The notes: a model not told the origin generated them from the letters alone. A stretch of 64,000 bases of DNA from Streptomyces sp. SN-593 (GCF_016756395.1 NZ_AP018365.1:4253001-4317000); one strand, 5' to 3'; positions 27,160-40,728 are shown, counted from the stretch's first letter. A program made the numbers and translations.

Positions 27160-27554
27160 CGAGCCACCCTCCCCTCGGCGTCGCCACGGGCGTCACGGCC
27201 CAGCAACCGCTGGAGCGCGGCGTCCAGGTCGAGGGCTAGCTGTGCGTGGTCCGCGCTTCCCGCGTCGGGGAGCGCGCGTACTACCACAAGGCTACCGGGG
27301 GGCAGCAGCGACAGGCGTTCCCGGACCAGATGACGCAGTCGGCGCCTGACCAGGTTGCGCTGCACGGCGTTTCCGACCGCTTTGCTCACGACGAAACCCG
27401 CACGCGCCGGGGGACTGCCTCCCCCTGGCGCATGCGGGTCCGTGGCGTCGCGGCGCAGATGGACGACCAGCAGCGGGCGACCCGCCCGGCGTCCACGGCG
27501 AACCGCTTCGCCGAAGTCCTGGCGCCGCCTCAGCCGATTCTCGGTGGGCAGCAC
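27156..27554 (-). CDS. rnpA: ribonuclease P protein component
   Basis: A 132-residue basic protein that assists the RNase P RNA in 5' tRNA processing. The hallmark RNR motif appears as [20 protein letters not shown] near 58-78, preceded by GFVVSKAVG. The N terminus [20 protein letters not shown] is typical. The start is GTG 27552-27554. The 3' end overlaps yidD by 4 bases, and rpmH lies 19 bases upstream. Confidence 0.94.
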   Translation of the reverse strand: MLPTENRLRRRQDFGEAVRRGRRAGRPLLVVHLRRDATDPHAPGGGSPPARAGFVVSKAVGNAVQRNLVRRRLRHLVRERLSLLPPGSLVVVRALPDAGSADHAQLALDLDAALQRLLGRDARGDAEGRVAR

Positions 27555-27573
27555 GGCATGAGACCTGTGGCAA

Positions 27574-27711
27574 TCAGGCGGACAGGCGGGCGCGGCCCTT
27601 GGCGCGGCGGGTCGAGAGGATCGCGCGGCCGGCGCGGGTGCGCATGCGCAGGCGGAAGCCGTGGGTCTTGGCGCGGCGACGGTTGTTCGGCTGGAAGGTG
27701 CGCTTGCTCAC
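27574..27711 (-). CDS. rpmH: 50S ribosomal protein L34
   Basis: A 45-residue basic protein with the complete L34 sequence pattern ([20 protein letters not shown], then [17 protein letters not shown]). GTG 27709-27711 is the start; the open frame extends to 27834 but upstream residues are not L34. It is the first gene of the rpmH-rnpA-yidD-yidC-jag operon and diverges from dnaA. Confidence 0.96.
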   Translation of the reverse strand: MSKRTFQPNNRRRAKTHGFRLRMRTRAGRAILSTRRAKGRARLSA

Positions 27712-28119
27712 TCGGGGGCTCCAGAGGATCGGGATGGCAGCGGTGCGTCGCCTGGCTGTCACCGTGCGCCCACGAGGAAGCTCGCGGACTGATCGGGTGT
27801 ACCGCTTTGACGACCACCCGGAGGCCGGAGGCACCCGGATGATCTTCGCCCATCGGCAGGCAGGCGGCAGCAGCCATCGACAACTCGACCTCGATACGGT
27901 ACGTGCGGCTAGGCCATCCGGTCAAACCCGGGCCGCGACACCCCGGGGTTTGTACACACCCTGTGGACAACGACTTGAACCGCGCGCACCGGCCTGACTA
28001 CCGTGACGGGACTCCGGACTCCTCCAGGCACCGAACTCCCTACACTCCCCGCCCCTCCGGAGGTTCACACTTTCGCGGGAGTTCTCCGCACCACCAAGCG
28101 ACCCGAGAGAGCGTGCACT
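27712..28119. promoter_or_regulatory. rpmH-dnaA divergent regulatory region with a DnaA box
   Basis: This 408-base stretch without a credible gene holds the promoters of rpmH and dnaA. A perfect DnaA box (TGTGGACAA, reverse complement TTGTCCACA) is at 27962-27970, about 150 bases before the dnaA start, consistent with the known DnaA autoregulation of Streptomyces dnaA. I could not identify -10/-35 hexamers with confidence. Confidence 0.65.
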
Positions 28120-30105
28120 GTGGCCGACGTGACTGCCGATCTTGCCGCAGTGTGGCCGCGGGTCCTGCAGAAGCTGCTGATGGACAGCGAGCTGAAGCCC
28201 AAGGACACCGAGTGGCTGCGGCGCACCCAGCCGCTGGCGCTGGTGGCCGGCACCGCGGTGCTGTCGGCGCCCAACGAGTTCGCCAAGAACGTGCTGGAGG
28301 GCCGGCTGCTGCCGCTGATCACCAAGGTGCTCAGCAGTGAGTTCGGTCACTCGGTCGGCATCGCGATCGCGGTCGCCTCGGGGGGCGACCAGGAGCAGCC
28401 GCCCCCGCCCCCCGCGGATCCCGCCGACAACCGCGACGTCCGGGACGTCCACGAGGTCCGAAGCGACCGCGGTGACCGCGGTGACCGCGGCCCGCACGAC
28501 ACCCGGGACCTCCGCGACTCCCGCGACTCCCGCGACTCCCGCGACTCCCGCGACCAGCGTGATCCGCGTGATCCGCGCGACCCCCTCGGTGCCCACGACG
28601 CGCTCGGCCCCCGCGATCCGCGCGACGCGCACGACCCCCGGGACGCCCACGAGCTGCGGATGCGCCCGGCCTACCCCGACGAGCACCAGGACTGGCAGCA
28701 GCCCAAGCTCGGTAGCTGGGGCGTGCCCGCGCCGGTGGACTTCCAGGACCGCGAGCCGTACGAGGTTCGCCGCGACGCCTACGACGAGCGCCGCTCCCCC
28801 CGGGACGCCTACGACGGCGGCAGGTCCGAGTCGTACGACGGCCGCCCGGAGCCGTACGACGAGCGGCGCTACCGGCCCGAGCCGCGCGACAGCTACCCGA
28901 GCGTGCCGCACCAGGGCCACCAGGGACACCAGGGGCAGGGACGTTCCGGCCCGCACCAGGGCGGCCCGCAGGGGTACGTGCCGCCGCCGGCCGCGTACCA
29001 GCAGTCACCCGGGGTGCCGGCCGCCCGCAGCGAGCAGCCGGGCGGCGGGAGCGGCGGGAGCGGCGCGGTGGAGCCGACCGCGCGGCTGAACCCCAAGTAC
29101 CTCTTCGACACCTTCGTGATCGGCGCGTCCAACCGCTTCGCGCACGCGGCCGCGGTCGCCGTCGCCGAGGCACCCGCCAAGGCGTACAACCCGCTGTTCA
29201 TCTACGGCGAGTCCGGGCTCGGCAAGACGCACCTGCTGCACGCCATCGGGCACTACGCCCGCAGCCTGTACCCCGGGACCCGGGTGCGGTACGTCAGCTC
29301 GGAGGAGTTCACCAACGAGTTCATCAACTCCATCCGGGACGGCAAGGCGGACGCCTTCCGCAAGCGGTACCGGGACATGGACATCCTGCTCGTCGACGAC
29401 ATCCAGTTCCTGGCCCAGAAGGAGTCGACGCAGGAGGAGTTCTTCCACACCTTCAACACCCTGCACAACGCGAACAAGCAGATCGTGCTCTCCTCGGACC
29501 GGCCGCCCAAGCAACTGGTCACCCTGGAGGACCGGCTGCGCAACCGGTTCGAGTGGGGGCTGATCACCGACGTCCAGCCGCCGGAGCTGGAGACGCGGAT
29601 CGCGATCCTGCGGAAGAAGGCGGTGCAGGAGCAGCTCAACGCCCCGCCGGAGGTGCTGGAGTTCATCGCCTCGCGGATCTCGCGCAACATCCGCGAGTTG
29701 GAGGGGGCGCTGATCCGGGTCACCGCGTTCGCCAGCCTCAACCGGCAGCCGGTCGACCTCCAGCTCACCGAGATCGTGCTCAAGGACCTGATCCCGGGCG
29801 GCGACGACTCGGTGCCGGAGATCAGCGGCACCGCGATCATGGCGGAGACGGCGGCGTACTTCGGGCTCGCGGTGGACGACCTGTCCGGCTCCTCGCGCAG
29901 CCGGGTGCTGGTCACCGCGCGGCAGATCGCGATGTACCTGTGCCGTGAGCTGACCGACCTGTCGCTGCCGAAGATCGGTGCGCTCTTCGGCGGCCGCGAC
30001 CACACGACGGTCATGCACGCCGACCGCAAGATCCGCTCGCTGATGGCCGAGCGGCGCTCCATCTACAACCAGGTCACCGAGCTGACGAACCGCATCAAGA
30101 GCTGA
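28120..30105 (+). CDS. dnaA: chromosomal replication initiator DnaA
   Basis: A 661-residue initiator. Domain I is at about 1-90 ([19 protein letters not shown]). Domain II is exceptionally long, about 90-320, highly charged with Asp/Arg repeats followed by Tyr/Gln/Pro-rich sequence. The AAA+ domain III has Walker [10 protein letters not shown] near 362-370 and Walker [10 protein letters not shown]. Domain IV has the DnaA-box-binding helix-turn-helix [15 protein letters not shown] near 623. The GTG 28120 start matches Streptomyces DnaA ([15 protein letters not shown]); the upstream open frame to 28003 is rejected. It is followed by a 19-bp terminator and oriC. Confidence 0.97.
   Translation: MADVTADLAAVWPRVLQKLLMDSELKPKDTEWLRRTQPLALVAGTAVLSAPNEFAKNVLEGRLLPLITKVLSSEFGHSVGIAIAVASGGDQEQPPPPPADPADNRDVRDVHEVRSDRGDRGDRGPHDTRDLRDSRDSRDSRDSRDQRDPRDPRDPLGAHDALGPRDPRDAHDPRDAHELRMRPAYPDEHQDWQQPKLGSWGVPAPVDFQDREPYEVRRDAYDERRSPRDAYDGGRSESYDGRPEPYDERRYRPEPRDSYPSVPHQGHQGHQGQGRSGPHQGGPQGYVPPPAAYQQSPGVPAARSEQPGGGSGGSGAVEPTARLNPKYLFDTFVIGASNRFAHAAAVAVAEAPAKAYNPLFIYGESGLGKTHLLHAIGHYARSLYPGTRVRYVSSEEFTNEFINSIRDGKADAFRKRYRDMDILLVDDIQFLAQKESTQEEFFHTFNTLHNANKQIVLSSDRPPKQLVTLEDRLRNRFEWGLITDVQPPELETRIAILRKKAVQEQLNAPPEVLEFIASRISRNIRELEGALIRVTAFASLNRQPVDLQLTEIVLKDLIPGGDDSVPEISGTAIMAETAAYFGLAVDDLSGSSRSRVLVTARQIAMYLCRELTDLSLPKIGALFGGRDHTTVMHADRKIRSLMAERRSIYNQVTELTNRIKS
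28513..28555 (+). repeat. 9-bp tandem repeat in dnaA domain II
   Basis: The unit CGCGACTCC is repeated about 4.7 times without a mismatch, encoding a run of Arg-Asp-Ser. Just upstream a related 9-bp unit (GACCGCGGT) occurs about three times (from about 28469). In-frame slippage would change the length of domain II without disrupting the protein. Confidence 0.85.
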
Positions 30106-30158
30106 CCGCAGCCGCCGACCGCCGGCGGCCCGCCCACAGGCCCGCCCGCCGATTCACC

Positions 30159-30199
30159 CGCCGAGTGCCCCGGGAGCCCCGCTCCCGGGGCACTCGGCG
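30159..30199 (+). terminator. dnaA terminator
   Basis: Perfect 19-bp inverted repeat (30159-30177 and 30181-30199) with a CCC loop, 54 bases after the dnaA stop. It separates dnaA transcription from the DnaA-box cluster. Confidence 0.85.
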
Positions 30200-30236
30200 T
30201 TCACGGCTGTTCGATTACCCCCCGGCGGAGATCCGT

Positions 30237-30813
30237 TTCTCCACAGAAACGTCGCCGGAGCACTGTCCACACCCTGGGGACGGCGGAGTTGTCCAGATTC
30301 GTCTCCACAGGCCAGTGGGCACAAGGCACATCCACGCAGCTCAGCCGCATGTGGAAATGTGGGTAACCACCGTCCACAGACTGTGGAGGAAACGGACAAC
30401 CCTGCACCCGGGCCGAGAAGTTGTCCACCGCCCGCCCACAGGATGCCCTGGGTTGTGCACAGCTTCGGCCCGCTTCTCCACATCGCTGTCCACTGTTCGG
30501 CAACGCGACACGGTTGGCCGCACGAACGAGTGAAAGCCGTCACACCAAGGAGGTGGGTTGGGCTGGGGAGAACCCGGGTATTCCTGGGGACGGAGCTGGG
30601 GACAAGTGGGGTCGGCCTGTGTATCGGGTGTGCACAACTTTCCGCCGTCCACAGCGGCCCCTGGTTATCCACGGGCGCCACCCACAGGCGCGGTGGACAA
30701 AAAACCGGCCCTGACCTGCACTGGAACCGGTTATCCACGGTATCCACAACCCCTACTACTACGACTACACATAGAGAGCTGCGAAGTCGTTTCGAAGCGG
30801 GGGGTGTGCACAA
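30237..30813. other. oriC: origin of replication oriC (DnaA-box cluster)
   Basis: The dnaA-dnaN gap (30106-30930) contains about 18 matches or near-matches to the Streptomyces DnaA box TTGTCCACA, on both strands. Forward-type: TTCTCCACA 30237, CTGTCCACA 30263, TTGTCCAGA 30289, GTCTCCACA 30301, CCGTCCACA 30370, TTGTCCACC 30421, TTGTGCACA 30453, TTCTCCACA 30474, CTGTCCACT 30486, CCGTCCACA 30645, TTATCCACG 30665 and 30731, GTATCCACA 30740. Reverse-type: TGTGGAAAT 30350, TGTGGAGGA 30382, TGTGCACAA 30629 and 30805, GGTGGACAA 30692. A box-free gap of about 130 bases (30495-30628) divides the cluster in two. The position and gene context are those of the chromosomal origin. Confidence 0.93.
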
Positions 30814-30930
30814 CTCGGCCCGGCACCGCCCCGCGGCCCGGATCACGGCTTGACGTCAAGCCGCACCTGCTGTCAGTCCTGTGCGTCAGACTGGTCCCCG
30901 ACAGCCAGCAACAAGCAGGAGGCGGTTCCG

Positions 30931-32061
30931 GTGAAGATCCGGGTGGAGCGCGACGTACTCGCCGAGGCAGTGGCTTGGGCAGCCCGCAGCCTCCCGGCCC
31001 GTCCCCCGGTGCCCGTGCTCGCCGGGCTGCTGCTGAAGGCGGAGGAGGGCAAGCTCAGCCTCTCGGGCTTCGACTACGAGGTCTCGGCGCGGGTGTCGGT
31101 CGAGGCCGAGGTCGACGAGGAGGGCACCGTGCTGGTCTCCGGCCGGCTGCTCGCCGACATCTCCAGGGCCCTGCCCAACCGCCCGGTGGAGATCTCCACC
31201 GACGGCGTCCGGGTCACCGTGGTCTGTGGAAGCTCCCGCTTCACCCTGCACACGCTGCCCGTCGAGGAGTACCCGGCGCTGCCCGCGATGCCCACCGCCT
31301 CGGGCACCGTCCCCGGCGACGTCTTCGCCGCGGCGGCCGCCCAGGTCGCCATCGCCGCCGGACGCGACGACACGCTGCCGGTGCTCACCGGGGTGCGGAT
31401 CGAGATCGAGGGCGACACCGTCACGCTCGCCGCCACCGACCGGTACCGCTTCGCGGTCCGCGAGTTCCTGTGGAAGCCCGAGCAGGCCGACATCTCCGCG
31501 GTCGCCCTGGTGCCCGCCAAGACGCTCCAGGACACCGCCAAGTCGCTCACCAGCGGCGACACCGTCTCCATCGCGCTGGCCGGCGCGGGAGAGGGCGAGG
31601 GCCTGATCGGCTTCGAGGGCGCCGGCCGGCGCACCACCACCCGGCTGCTCGAGGGCGACCTGCCGAAGTACCGCACGCTCTTCCCGACCGAGTTCGCCTC
31701 GGTCGCGGTGATCGAGACCGCGCCCCTGGTCGAGGCCGTCAAGCGCGTCGCCCTGGTCGCCGAGCGGAACACCCCGGTGCGGCTGAGCTTCGAGCAGGGC
31801 GTGCTCACCCTGGAGGCCGGCTCCAGCGACGACGCACAGGCTGTGGAGAGGGTCGAGGCCAAGCTCGACGGCGACGACATCTCGATCGCCTTCAACCCGA
31901 CGTTCCTGCTCGACGGCCTGAGCGCGATCGACTCCCCGGCCGCCCAGCTCTCCTTCACGACCTCCACCAAGCCCGCACTGCTCAGCGGCCGTCCGGCCGT
32001 CGACGCCGAGGCCGACGAAGCGTACAAGTACCTGATCATGCCGGTGCGCCTGTCCGGCTGA
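30931..32061 (+). CDS. dnaN: DNA polymerase III sliding clamp (beta subunit)
   Basis: A 376-residue beta clamp with three repeated clamp domains (about 1-120, 130-250, 255-376). It begins VKIRVERDVLAEAVAWAARS and ends with the conserved hydrophobic motif LIMPVRL. GTG 30931 has AGGAGG at 30917-30922; the upstream open frame to 30850 runs into oriC. It tethers the replicative polymerase to DNA. Position directly after oriC is universal in actinobacteria. Confidence 0.97.
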   Translation: MKIRVERDVLAEAVAWAARSLPARPPVPVLAGLLLKAEEGKLSLSGFDYEVSARVSVEAEVDEEGTVLVSGRLLADISRALPNRPVEISTDGVRVTVVCGSSRFTLHTLPVEEYPALPAMPTASGTVPGDVFAAAAAQVAIAAGRDDTLPVLTGVRIEIEGDTVTLAATDRYRFAVREFLWKPEQADISAVALVPAKTLQDTAKSLTSGDTVSIALAGAGEGEGLIGFEGAGRRTTTRLLEGDLPKYRTLFPTEFASVAVIETAPLVEAVKRVALVAERNTPVRLSFEQGVLTLEAGSSDDAQAVERVEAKLDGDDISIAFNPTFLLDGLSAIDSPAAQLSFTTSTKPALLSGRPAVDAEADEAYKYLIMPVRLSG

Positions 32062-32182
32062 AGCCCGGGCCACGGGTCGACGTAGGCTCGTGGTCGGACC
32101 GGGTCGGGCAAGGCAGTCCCGCCGGGTACCGCGGTCACGCGCCATGCGTTACGCGTCGAATGCTTCGAACGAAGGGTCAGTG

Positions 32183-33061
32183 ATGGAGCTCGGTCTCATC
32201 GGTCTCGGCAAGATGGGCGGCAACATGCGCGAGCGCATCCGCCGCGCCGGCCACACCGTCATCGGGTACGACCGGAACCCGGACCTCGCCGACGTCCACA
32301 GCCTCAAGGAACTCGTGGACGCGCTGCACGGCCCGCGGGTGGTGTGGGTGATGGTCCCGGCCGGCCAGGCCACCCAGTCCACCATCGACGAGCTCGGCGA
32401 GCTGCTCTCCCCCGGCGACCTGGTGGTCGACGGCGGCAACTCCCGCTGGACCGACGACGAGAAGCACGCCGGCGAGCTGGCCGCCAAGGGCATCGGCTTC
32501 GTCGACTGCGGCGTCTCCGGCGGCGTGTGGGGCCTCGCCAACGGCTACGCGCTGATGTACGGCGGCAAGGCGGAGGACGTCGCCAAGGCGCAGCCGATCT
32601 TCGACGCGCTCAAGCCCGAGGGCGACTCCGGCTCCGTGCACGCCGGCAAGGTCGGCGCCGGCCACTTCGCCAAGATGGTCCACAACGGCATCGAGTACGC
32701 CATGATGCAGGCGTACGCCGAGGGCTGGGAGCTGCTGGAGGCGGTCGACTCGGTCACCGACGTCCGCGAGGTCTTCCGCTCCTGGAAGTCCGGCACCGTG
32801 ATCCGCTCCTGGCTGCTCGACCTGGCCGTGGACGCGCTCGACAAGAGCGAGCACCTGGACAAGCTCCGCGGCTACGCCGACGACTCCGGCGAGGGCCGCT
32901 GGACCGTGGAGGCGGCGATCGACAACGCGGTGCCGCTGCCCGCGATCACCGCGTCGCTCTTCGCGCGCTTCTCGTCCCGCCAGGACGACTCGCCGCAGAT
33001 GAAGATGATCGCCGCGCTCCGCAACGAGTTCGGCGGCCACGCGGTCACCGCGGCCGAGTAG
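32183..33061 (+). CDS. gnd: 6-phosphogluconate dehydrogenase (short, YqeC/GndA-like form)
   Basis: A 292-residue oxidoreductase of the short 6-phosphogluconate dehydrogenase type. The dinucleotide fold is at the N terminus ([20 protein letters not shown]). The substrate motif [15 protein letters not shown] and the catalytic region [17 protein letters not shown] and [15 protein letters not shown] follow. It oxidatively decarboxylates 6-phosphogluconate to ribulose-5-phosphate in the pentose phosphate pathway. ATG 32183 is the start (MELGLIG); the extension back to 32090 lacks conservation. Its place between dnaN and recF is a Streptomyces-type arrangement. Confidence 0.92.
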   Translation: MELGLIGLGKMGGNMRERIRRAGHTVIGYDRNPDLADVHSLKELVDALHGPRVVWVMVPAGQATQSTIDELGELLSPGDLVVDGGNSRWTDDEKHAGELAAKGIGFVDCGVSGGVWGLANGYALMYGGKAEDVAKAQPIFDALKPEGDSGSVHAGKVGAGHFAKMVHNGIEYAMMQAYAEGWELLEAVDSVTDVREVFRSWKSGTVIRSWLLDLAVDALDKSEHLDKLRGYADDSGEGRWTVEAAIDNAVPLPAITASLFARFSSRQDDSPQMKMIAALRNEFGGHAVTAAE

Positions 33062-33137
33062 GCCGAGTAGGCCGAGCGGCGGTGTCGCACCGCACGTCAC
33101 AGCAGGGAGGCCGGCGCACCCCGCGCCACAGCACGAG

Positions 33138-34301
33138 ATGCACGTAGCGCACCTTTCGCTTGCCGACTTCCGCTCCTACGCCCGGGCCGAGGTCCCCCTC
33201 GACCCGGGCGTCACGGTTTTCGTCGGGCCCAACGGGCAGGGCAAGACCAATCTGGTCGAGGCGGTCGGCTACCTGGCCACCCTGGGCAGCCACCGGGTCG
33301 CCGCGGACGCCCCGCTGGTACGGCTGGGCGCGGAGCGCTCGGTGGTGCGCGCCCAGGTGGTGCAGGGCGACCGGCAGCAACTGGTCGAGCTGGAGATCAA
33401 CCCGGGCCGCGCCAACCGGGCGCGGATCAACCGGTCCTCGCAGGTCCGGCCCCGGGACGTGCTGGGCATCCTGCGCAGCGTGCTGTTCGCGCCGGAGGAC
33501 CTGGCGCTGGTCAAGGGCGACCCCGGCGAGCGCCGGCGTTTCCTCGACGAGCTGGTCACCGCCCGCGCCCCCCGCCTCGCCGGGGTGCGCGCGGACTACG
33601 AGCGGGTCCTCAAGCAGCGCAACACCCTGCTGAAGTCGGCCGCGTTGGCCCGCCGGCACGGCAGCCGGGCGGCCGCGGGCACCGGCGGCAGGACGGGCGG
33701 CGCGGACCTGTCCACGCTCGACGTGTGGGACCAGCACCTGGCCCGCGCCGGCTCCGAGGTGCTCGCCCAGCGGCTCGACCTGGTCGCCGCGCTCCAGCCG
33801 CTGGCCGACAAGGCGTACGAGCAGCTCGCGCCCGGCGGGGGGCCGGTCGGCCTGGAGTACCGCAGTTCGGTCGGCGACGGGCTGACGGCCGGCGCGACCG
33901 GCCGCGAGGACCTGTACGTACGGCTGCTGGAGGCGCTCGGCGAGGCCAGGAAGCAGGAGATCGAGCGCGGCGTGACACTCGTCGGCCCGCACCGCGACGA
34001 CCTGGTGCTCAAGCTCGGCCCGCTGCCGGCGAAGGGATACGCCAGCCACGGCGAGTCGTGGTCGTACGCCCTCGCACTGCGGCTGGCGTCGTACGACCTG
34101 CTCTGCTCCGACGGGCGGGAGCCGGTGCTGGTGCTGGACGACGTGTTCGCCGAGCTGGACACCCGGCGCCGGGAGCGGCTGGCCGAACTGGTCGCGCCCG
34201 GCGAGCAGGTGCTGGTCACGGCCGCGGTCGACGACGACGTGCCGGGCGTGCTGGTGGGCACCCGGTTCGCGGTGCAGGACGGGACGGTGCGGCGGTCATG
34301 A
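33138..34301 (+). CDS. recF: DNA replication and repair protein RecF
   Basis: A 387-residue SMC-like ATPase. It starts [19 protein letters not shown]. Walker [10 protein letters not shown] is near 31-39, and Walker [13 protein letters not shown] near 333-344 is in the C-terminal lobe. RecF loads RecA at gapped DNA with RecO and RecR. The ATG 33138 start is direct and without alternatives. The last 4 bases overlap the dciA start (ATGA). Confidence 0.95.
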   Translation: MHVAHLSLADFRSYARAEVPLDPGVTVFVGPNGQGKTNLVEAVGYLATLGSHRVAADAPLVRLGAERSVVRAQVVQGDRQQLVELEINPGRANRARINRSSQVRPRDVLGILRSVLFAPEDLALVKGDPGERRRFLDELVTARAPRLAGVRADYERVLKQRNTLLKSAALARRHGSRAAAGTGGRTGGADLSTLDVWDQHLARAGSEVLAQRLDLVAALQPLADKAYEQLAPGGGPVGLEYRSSVGDGLTAGATGREDLYVRLLEALGEARKQEIERGVTLVGPHRDDLVLKLGPLPAKGYASHGESWSYALALRLASYDLLCSDGREPVLVLDDVFAELDTRRRERLAELVAPGEQVLVTAAVDDDVPGVLVGTRFAVQDGTVRRS

Positions 34302-34960
34302 GCGACGCAGAGCGGGCACGGGCCCGGCGCGGGGAGAGCGGCGGGGCCGTACCCCGGCAGGACGGCGCGGCTCCGGCCGCCGGCCCGGGTGAGGTCCCCG
34401 GTGAGGCTTCCGGCAGGTCCCCGGGTGAGGCTTCGGGCGGGGCCGGGCAGGCGGCGCCGGGCGGCGCGTCGGGTGTGGACCTCGCCCGGGTGGCGCTGCG
34501 CGCGGCCAAGGAGCAGGCGCGCGCCCGGGGTGCGGCGGCGGTGCAGAAGAAGCAGGCCCGCCGCGGCGGGCTGCGCAGCGGCGCCCGGGCGGACGGCCGC
34601 GACCCGCTGCCGCTGGGCGCGGCGATCAACCGGCTCATCACCGAGCGCGGTTGGGAGGCGCCGGCCGCAGTCGGAGGGGTGATGGGCCGCTGGCCGCAGC
34701 TTGTCGGTCCGGAGGTCGCGCTGCACTGCGCGCCGGACCGGTACGACGAGGACGAGCGGGTGCTGACCGTCCAGTGCGACTCGACCGCGTGGGCGACGCA
34801 GCTCCGGCTGCTCGCTCCGACGCTGGTGGCGCGGCTCAACGCCGACCTCGGGCACGGCACGGTGCGGATGATCAAGGTGCTGGCGCCGGCCGGGCCGAGC
34901 CGGTCGTACGGCAGGCTGCGGGCTCCCGGCAGCCGCGGTCCGGGTGACACGTACGGGTGA
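34298..34960 (+). CDS. dciA: DciA-type replicative helicase-loading factor (DUF721)
   Basis: A 220-residue protein. The N-terminal 110 residues are Gly/Ala/Arg-rich and probably disordered. The DUF721 core lies at about 105-205 ([57 protein letters not shown]). DciA replaces DnaB-loader ATPases in most bacteria and interacts with the replicative helicase. The ATG overlaps the recF stop, so translation is coupled. The frame is open far upstream inside recF, which is a shadow. Confidence 0.9.
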   Translation: MSDAERARARRGESGGAVPRQDGAAPAAGPGEVPGEASGRSPGEASGGAGQAAPGGASGVDLARVALRAAKEQARARGAAAVQKKQARRGGLRSGARADGRDPLPLGAAINRLITERGWEAPAAVGGVMGRWPQLVGPEVALHCAPDRYDEDERVLTVQCDSTAWATQLRLLAPTLVARLNADLGHGTVRMIKVLAPAGPSRSYGRLRAPGSRGPGDTYG

Positions 34961-37264
<2,304 letters not shown>

Positions 37265-37308
37265 GTCGGCCCCGACCTCCGGCCGTGTGAAAGGACTATC
37301 AGACAGCG

Positions 37309-40002
37309 ATGGCCGACGAGACCCCCAACACCCCTCCCGTGCCCGACCTCCCCGCGTCCGAGATGGACGAGCGCAACGAGTCCGGCGGACTGCGCATCGA
37401 GCCCGTCGGGCTCGAGACGGAGATGCAGCGCAGCTACCTCGACTACGCGATGTCCGTCATCGTCTCGCGCGCCCTGCCGGACGTGCGCGACGGCCTCAAG
37501 CCGGTGCACCGCCGGGTGCTCTACGCGATGTACGACGGCGGCTACCGGCCGGAGAAGGGCTTCTACAAGTGCGCCCGCGTCGTCGGCGACGTGATGGGCA
37601 CCTACCACCCGCACGGCGACTCCTCGATCTACGACGCGCTGGTCCGCCTGGCGCAGCCGTGGTCGATGCGGATGCCGCTGGTCGACTCCAACGGCAACTT
37701 CGGCTCGCCGGGCAACGACCCGGCCGCCGCCATGCGGTACACCGAGTGCAAGATGGCGCCGCTGGCCATGGAGATGGTCCGGGACATCGACGAGGAGACC
37801 GTCGACTTCACGGACAACTACGACGGCCGCAACCAGGAGCCGACGGTCCTGCCGTCCCGGTTCCCGAACCTGCTGATCAACGGCTCGGCCGGGATCGCGG
37901 TCGGCATGGCCACCAACATCCCCCCGCACAACCTGCGGGAGGTCGCCGACGGCGCCCAGTGGTTCCTGGCCAACCCGGAGGCGGGTGCCGAGGAACTCCT
38001 CGACGCGCTGGTCGAGCGGATCAAGGGCCCGGACTTCCCGACCGGCGCCCTGGTGGTCGGCCGCCGCGGCATCGAGGACGCGTACCGCACCGGCCGCGGC
38101 TCGATCACCATGCGCGCGGTCGTCGAGGTCGAGGAGATCCAGAACCGGCAGTGCCTGGTCGTCACCGAGCTGCCGTACCAGACCAACCCGGACAACCTCG
38201 CGCAGAAGATCGCCGACCTGGTGAAGGACGGCCGGATCGGCGGGATCGCGGACGTCCGCGACGAGACCTCCTCGCGGACCGGCCAGCGCCTGGTGATCGT
38301 GCTCAAGCGCGACGCCGTCGCCAAGGTCGTGCTCAACAACCTCTACAAGCACACCGACCTGCAGTCGAACTTCGGCGCCAACATGCTGGCGCTGGTCGAC
38401 GGGGTGCCGCGCACGCTGTCGCTGGACGCGTTCATCCGCAACTGGGTGAACCACCAGGTCGAGGTCATCGTCCGGCGCACCCGCTTCCGGCTGCGCAAGG
38501 CCGAGGAGCGCGCCCACATCCTGCGCGGCCTGCTCAAGGCGCTCGACGCGATCGACGAGGTCATCGCGCTGATCCGGCGCAGCGACACGGTCGAGACCGC
38601 GCGCGAGGGCCTGATGGGCCTGCTGACGATCGACGAGATCCAGGCCAACGCGATCCTGGAGATGCAGCTGCGCCGGCTGGCCGCCCTGGAGCGGCAGAAG
38701 ATCATCGCCGAGCACGACGAGCTGCAGGCGAAGATCAACGAGTACAACGCGATCCTCGCCTCGCCCGAGCGGCAGCGGCAGATCATCAGCGAGGAACTGC
38801 AGGCGATCGTCGACAAGTACGGCGACGACCGGCGCAGCAAGCTGGTGCCCTTCGACGGTGACATGTCCATCGAGGACCTGATCGCCGAGGAGGACATCGT
38901 CGTCACGATCACCCGTGGCGGCTACGTCAAGCGCACCAAGACCGAGGACTACCGCTCGCAGAAGCGCGGCGGGAAGGGCGTGCGCGGCACCAAGCTGAAG
39001 CAGGACGACATCGTCGACCACTTCTTTGTCACAACCACGCACCAATGGCTGCTGTTCTTCACGAACAAGGGACGCGTCTACCGCGCCAAGGCGTACGAGC
39101 TCCCGGACGCCGGACGGGACGCCCGCGGGCAGCACGTGGCGAACCTGCTGGCCTTCCAGCCGGACGAGCGGATCGCCCAGATCCTGGCCATCAAGGACTA
39201 CGAGGCGGCGCCGTACCTGGTGCTCGCCACCAAGTCCGGCCTGGTGAAGAAGACCGCGCTGAAGGACTACGACTCCCCGCGTTCCGGCGGCGTGATCGCG
39301 ATCAACCTGCGGGACGCCGGGGTGGCCGAGGAGGGCGCCGCGGCCGAGTCCGACGAGCTGATCGGCGCCGAGCTGGTGTCCGCCGAGGACGACTTGTTGC
39401 TGGTCAGCCGCAAGGCGCAGTGCATCCGCTTCACCGCGACGGACGAGGCGCTGCGGCCGATGGGCCGGGCCACCTCGGGGGTCAAGGGCATGAGTTTCCG
39501 CGAGGGTGACGAACTCCTCTCCATGAACGTGGTCAGGCCCGGTACGTTCGTCTTCACCGCCACCGACGGCGGGTACGCCAAGCGCACGCGGGTCGACGAG
39601 TACCGCGTGCAGGGGCGCGGCGGACTCGGGATCAAGGCGGCCAAGATCGTGGAGGACCGGGGCTCTCTGGTCGGTGCGCTGGTGGTCGAGGAGACCGACG
39701 AGATCCTCGCCATCACGCTCAGCGGCGGCGTGATCCGGACGCGGGTCAACGAGGTCAGGGAGACCGGTCGTGACACCATGGGCGTTCAGCTCATCAACCT
39801 CGGCAAGCGGGACGCGGTGGTAGGTATCGCGCGGAACGCCGAAGCGGAGGATGATCCGGACGGCGTGGAGTTGGACGGCGCGGAGTCTGACGAGCAGGAC
39901 GGCGTGGCGGCGCAGGCGGCTGCGCAGGACGACACGAGCACGACAGGGCATGACGCTGCGGCCCCGGGCGAGGCGCCCGCGGCCGGTGAACCAGAGGAGT
40001 AA
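37309..40002 (+). CDS. gyrA: DNA gyrase subunit A
   Basis: An 897-residue breakage-reunion subunit. The catalytic tyrosine in MRYTE is residue 144. The quinolone-determining region reads GDSSIYD with Ser105 and Asp109 at the positions of E. coli Ser83 and Asp87, so it is of the sensitive type. The C-terminal beta-pinwheel contains the GyrA box QKRGGKG near 550. The last 60 residues are acidic and Ala-rich. The ATG 37309 is preceded by AAAGGA. It forms an operon with gyrB and with the DUF3566 gene 3 bases downstream. Confidence 0.97.
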   Translation: MADETPNTPPVPDLPASEMDERNESGGLRIEPVGLETEMQRSYLDYAMSVIVSRALPDVRDGLKPVHRRVLYAMYDGGYRPEKGFYKCARVVGDVMGTYHPHGDSSIYDALVRLAQPWSMRMPLVDSNGNFGSPGNDPAAAMRYTECKMAPLAMEMVRDIDEETVDFTDNYDGRNQEPTVLPSRFPNLLINGSAGIAVGMATNIPPHNLREVADGAQWFLANPEAGAEELLDALVERIKGPDFPTGALVVGRRGIEDAYRTGRGSITMRAVVEVEEIQNRQCLVVTELPYQTNPDNLAQKIADLVKDGRIGGIADVRDETSSRTGQRLVIVLKRDAVAKVVLNNLYKHTDLQSNFGANMLALVDGVPRTLSLDAFIRNWVNHQVEVIVRRTRFRLRKAEERAHILRGLLKALDAIDEVIALIRRSDTVETAREGLMGLLTIDEIQANAILEMQLRRLAALERQKIIAEHDELQAKINEYNAILASPERQRQIISEELQAIVDKYGDDRRSKLVPFDGDMSIEDLIAEEDIVVTITRGGYVKRTKTEDYRSQKRGGKGVRGTKLKQDDIVDHFFVTTTHQWLLFFTNKGRVYRAKAYELPDAGRDARGQHVANLLAFQPDERIAQILAIKDYEAAPYLVLATKSGLVKKTALKDYDSPRSGGVIAINLRDAGVAEEGAAAESDELIGAELVSAEDDLLLVSRKAQCIRFTATDEALRPMGRATSGVKGMSFREGDELLSMNVVRPGTFVFTATDGGYAKRTRVDEYRVQGRGGLGIKAAKIVEDRGSLVGALVVEETDEILAITLSGGVIRTRVNEVRETGRDTMGVQLINLGKRDAVVGIARNAEAEDDPDGVELDGAESDEQDGVAAQAAAQDDTSTTGHDAAAPGEAPAAGEPEE

Positions 40003-40005
40003 GCC

Positions 40006-40680
40006 GTGAGTGGAGCCATGGGCGCCGCGGGCGGGTCCGGCAGGACGGGTGGCGCCCATGGCGCCGGCCGGCCGGGCGGTGCCCATGGCTCGACCGGTGG
40101 CACCGGCCAGGCCGGCTCTGCGGACCGCAGTGGTCCGCAGGAGGGGGGATACACCGTGACCGACACCCGCCAGTCGCCGCACGAGCCGCCGGCCGCCTAC
40201 GCGCCGCCCCGCCCCCCGGGCACGCCCGGCGGGGAGTCCGGCGCCACAGGCTCGTCGTCGGCCGCAGGCGTGCGCAGACCGCGGCCGGCGGCCCGTACGG
40301 CGCCGCGCACCCGCAAGGCGCGGCTGCGCGTGGCCAAGGCCGATCCGTGGTCGGTGATGAAGGTCAGCTTCCTGCTGTCCATCGCGCTGGGCATCTGCAC
40401 GATCATCGCCGTCGCGGTGCTGTGGATGGTGCTCGACACCATCGGCGTGTTCAGCACCGTGGGCTCCACGATCAGCGACGCGACCTCCACCGAGGGCGGC
40501 AAGGGCGGCTTCGATCTGGTCAGCTTCCTGTCGCTGTCCCGCGTGATGATGTTCACCACGGTGATCGCCGTCATCGACGTGGTGCTCGCCACCGCGCTGG
40601 CGACGCTGGGCGCCTTCATCTACAACCTCTCCTCGGGCTTCGTGGGCGGCGTCGAGCTCACTCTGGCCGAGGACGAGTAA
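40006..40680 (+). CDS. DUF3566-family membrane protein
   Basis: A 224-residue protein, the usual third gene of actinobacterial gyrBA operons. The first 110 residues are Gly/Ser/Pro/Arg-rich and likely cytoplasmic. Two membrane helices follow (VSFLLSIALGICTIIAVAVL, about 123-142, and VIAVIDVVLATALATLGAFI, about 187-206) with conserved DPWSVMK before the first. Start GTG 40006 has AGAGGAG upstream and lies 3 bases past gyrA. The homologue in Mycobacterium (CwsA region/Rv0007) is linked to division and envelope, but the function is not established here. Confidence 0.82.
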   Translation: MSGAMGAAGGSGRTGGAHGAGRPGGAHGSTGGTGQAGSADRSGPQEGGYTVTDTRQSPHEPPAAYAPPRPPGTPGGESGATGSSSAAGVRRPRPAARTAPRTRKARLRVAKADPWSVMKVSFLLSIALGICTIIAVAVLWMVLDTIGVFSTVGSTISDATSTEGGKGGFDLVSFLSLSRVMMFTTVIAVIDVVLATALATLGAFIYNLSSGFVGGVELTLAEDE

Positions 40681-40728
40681 CCGATTTTGGGGCTCGGCCC
40701 CTGGTGCGCTAATCTTTCCGTGCAGCGC

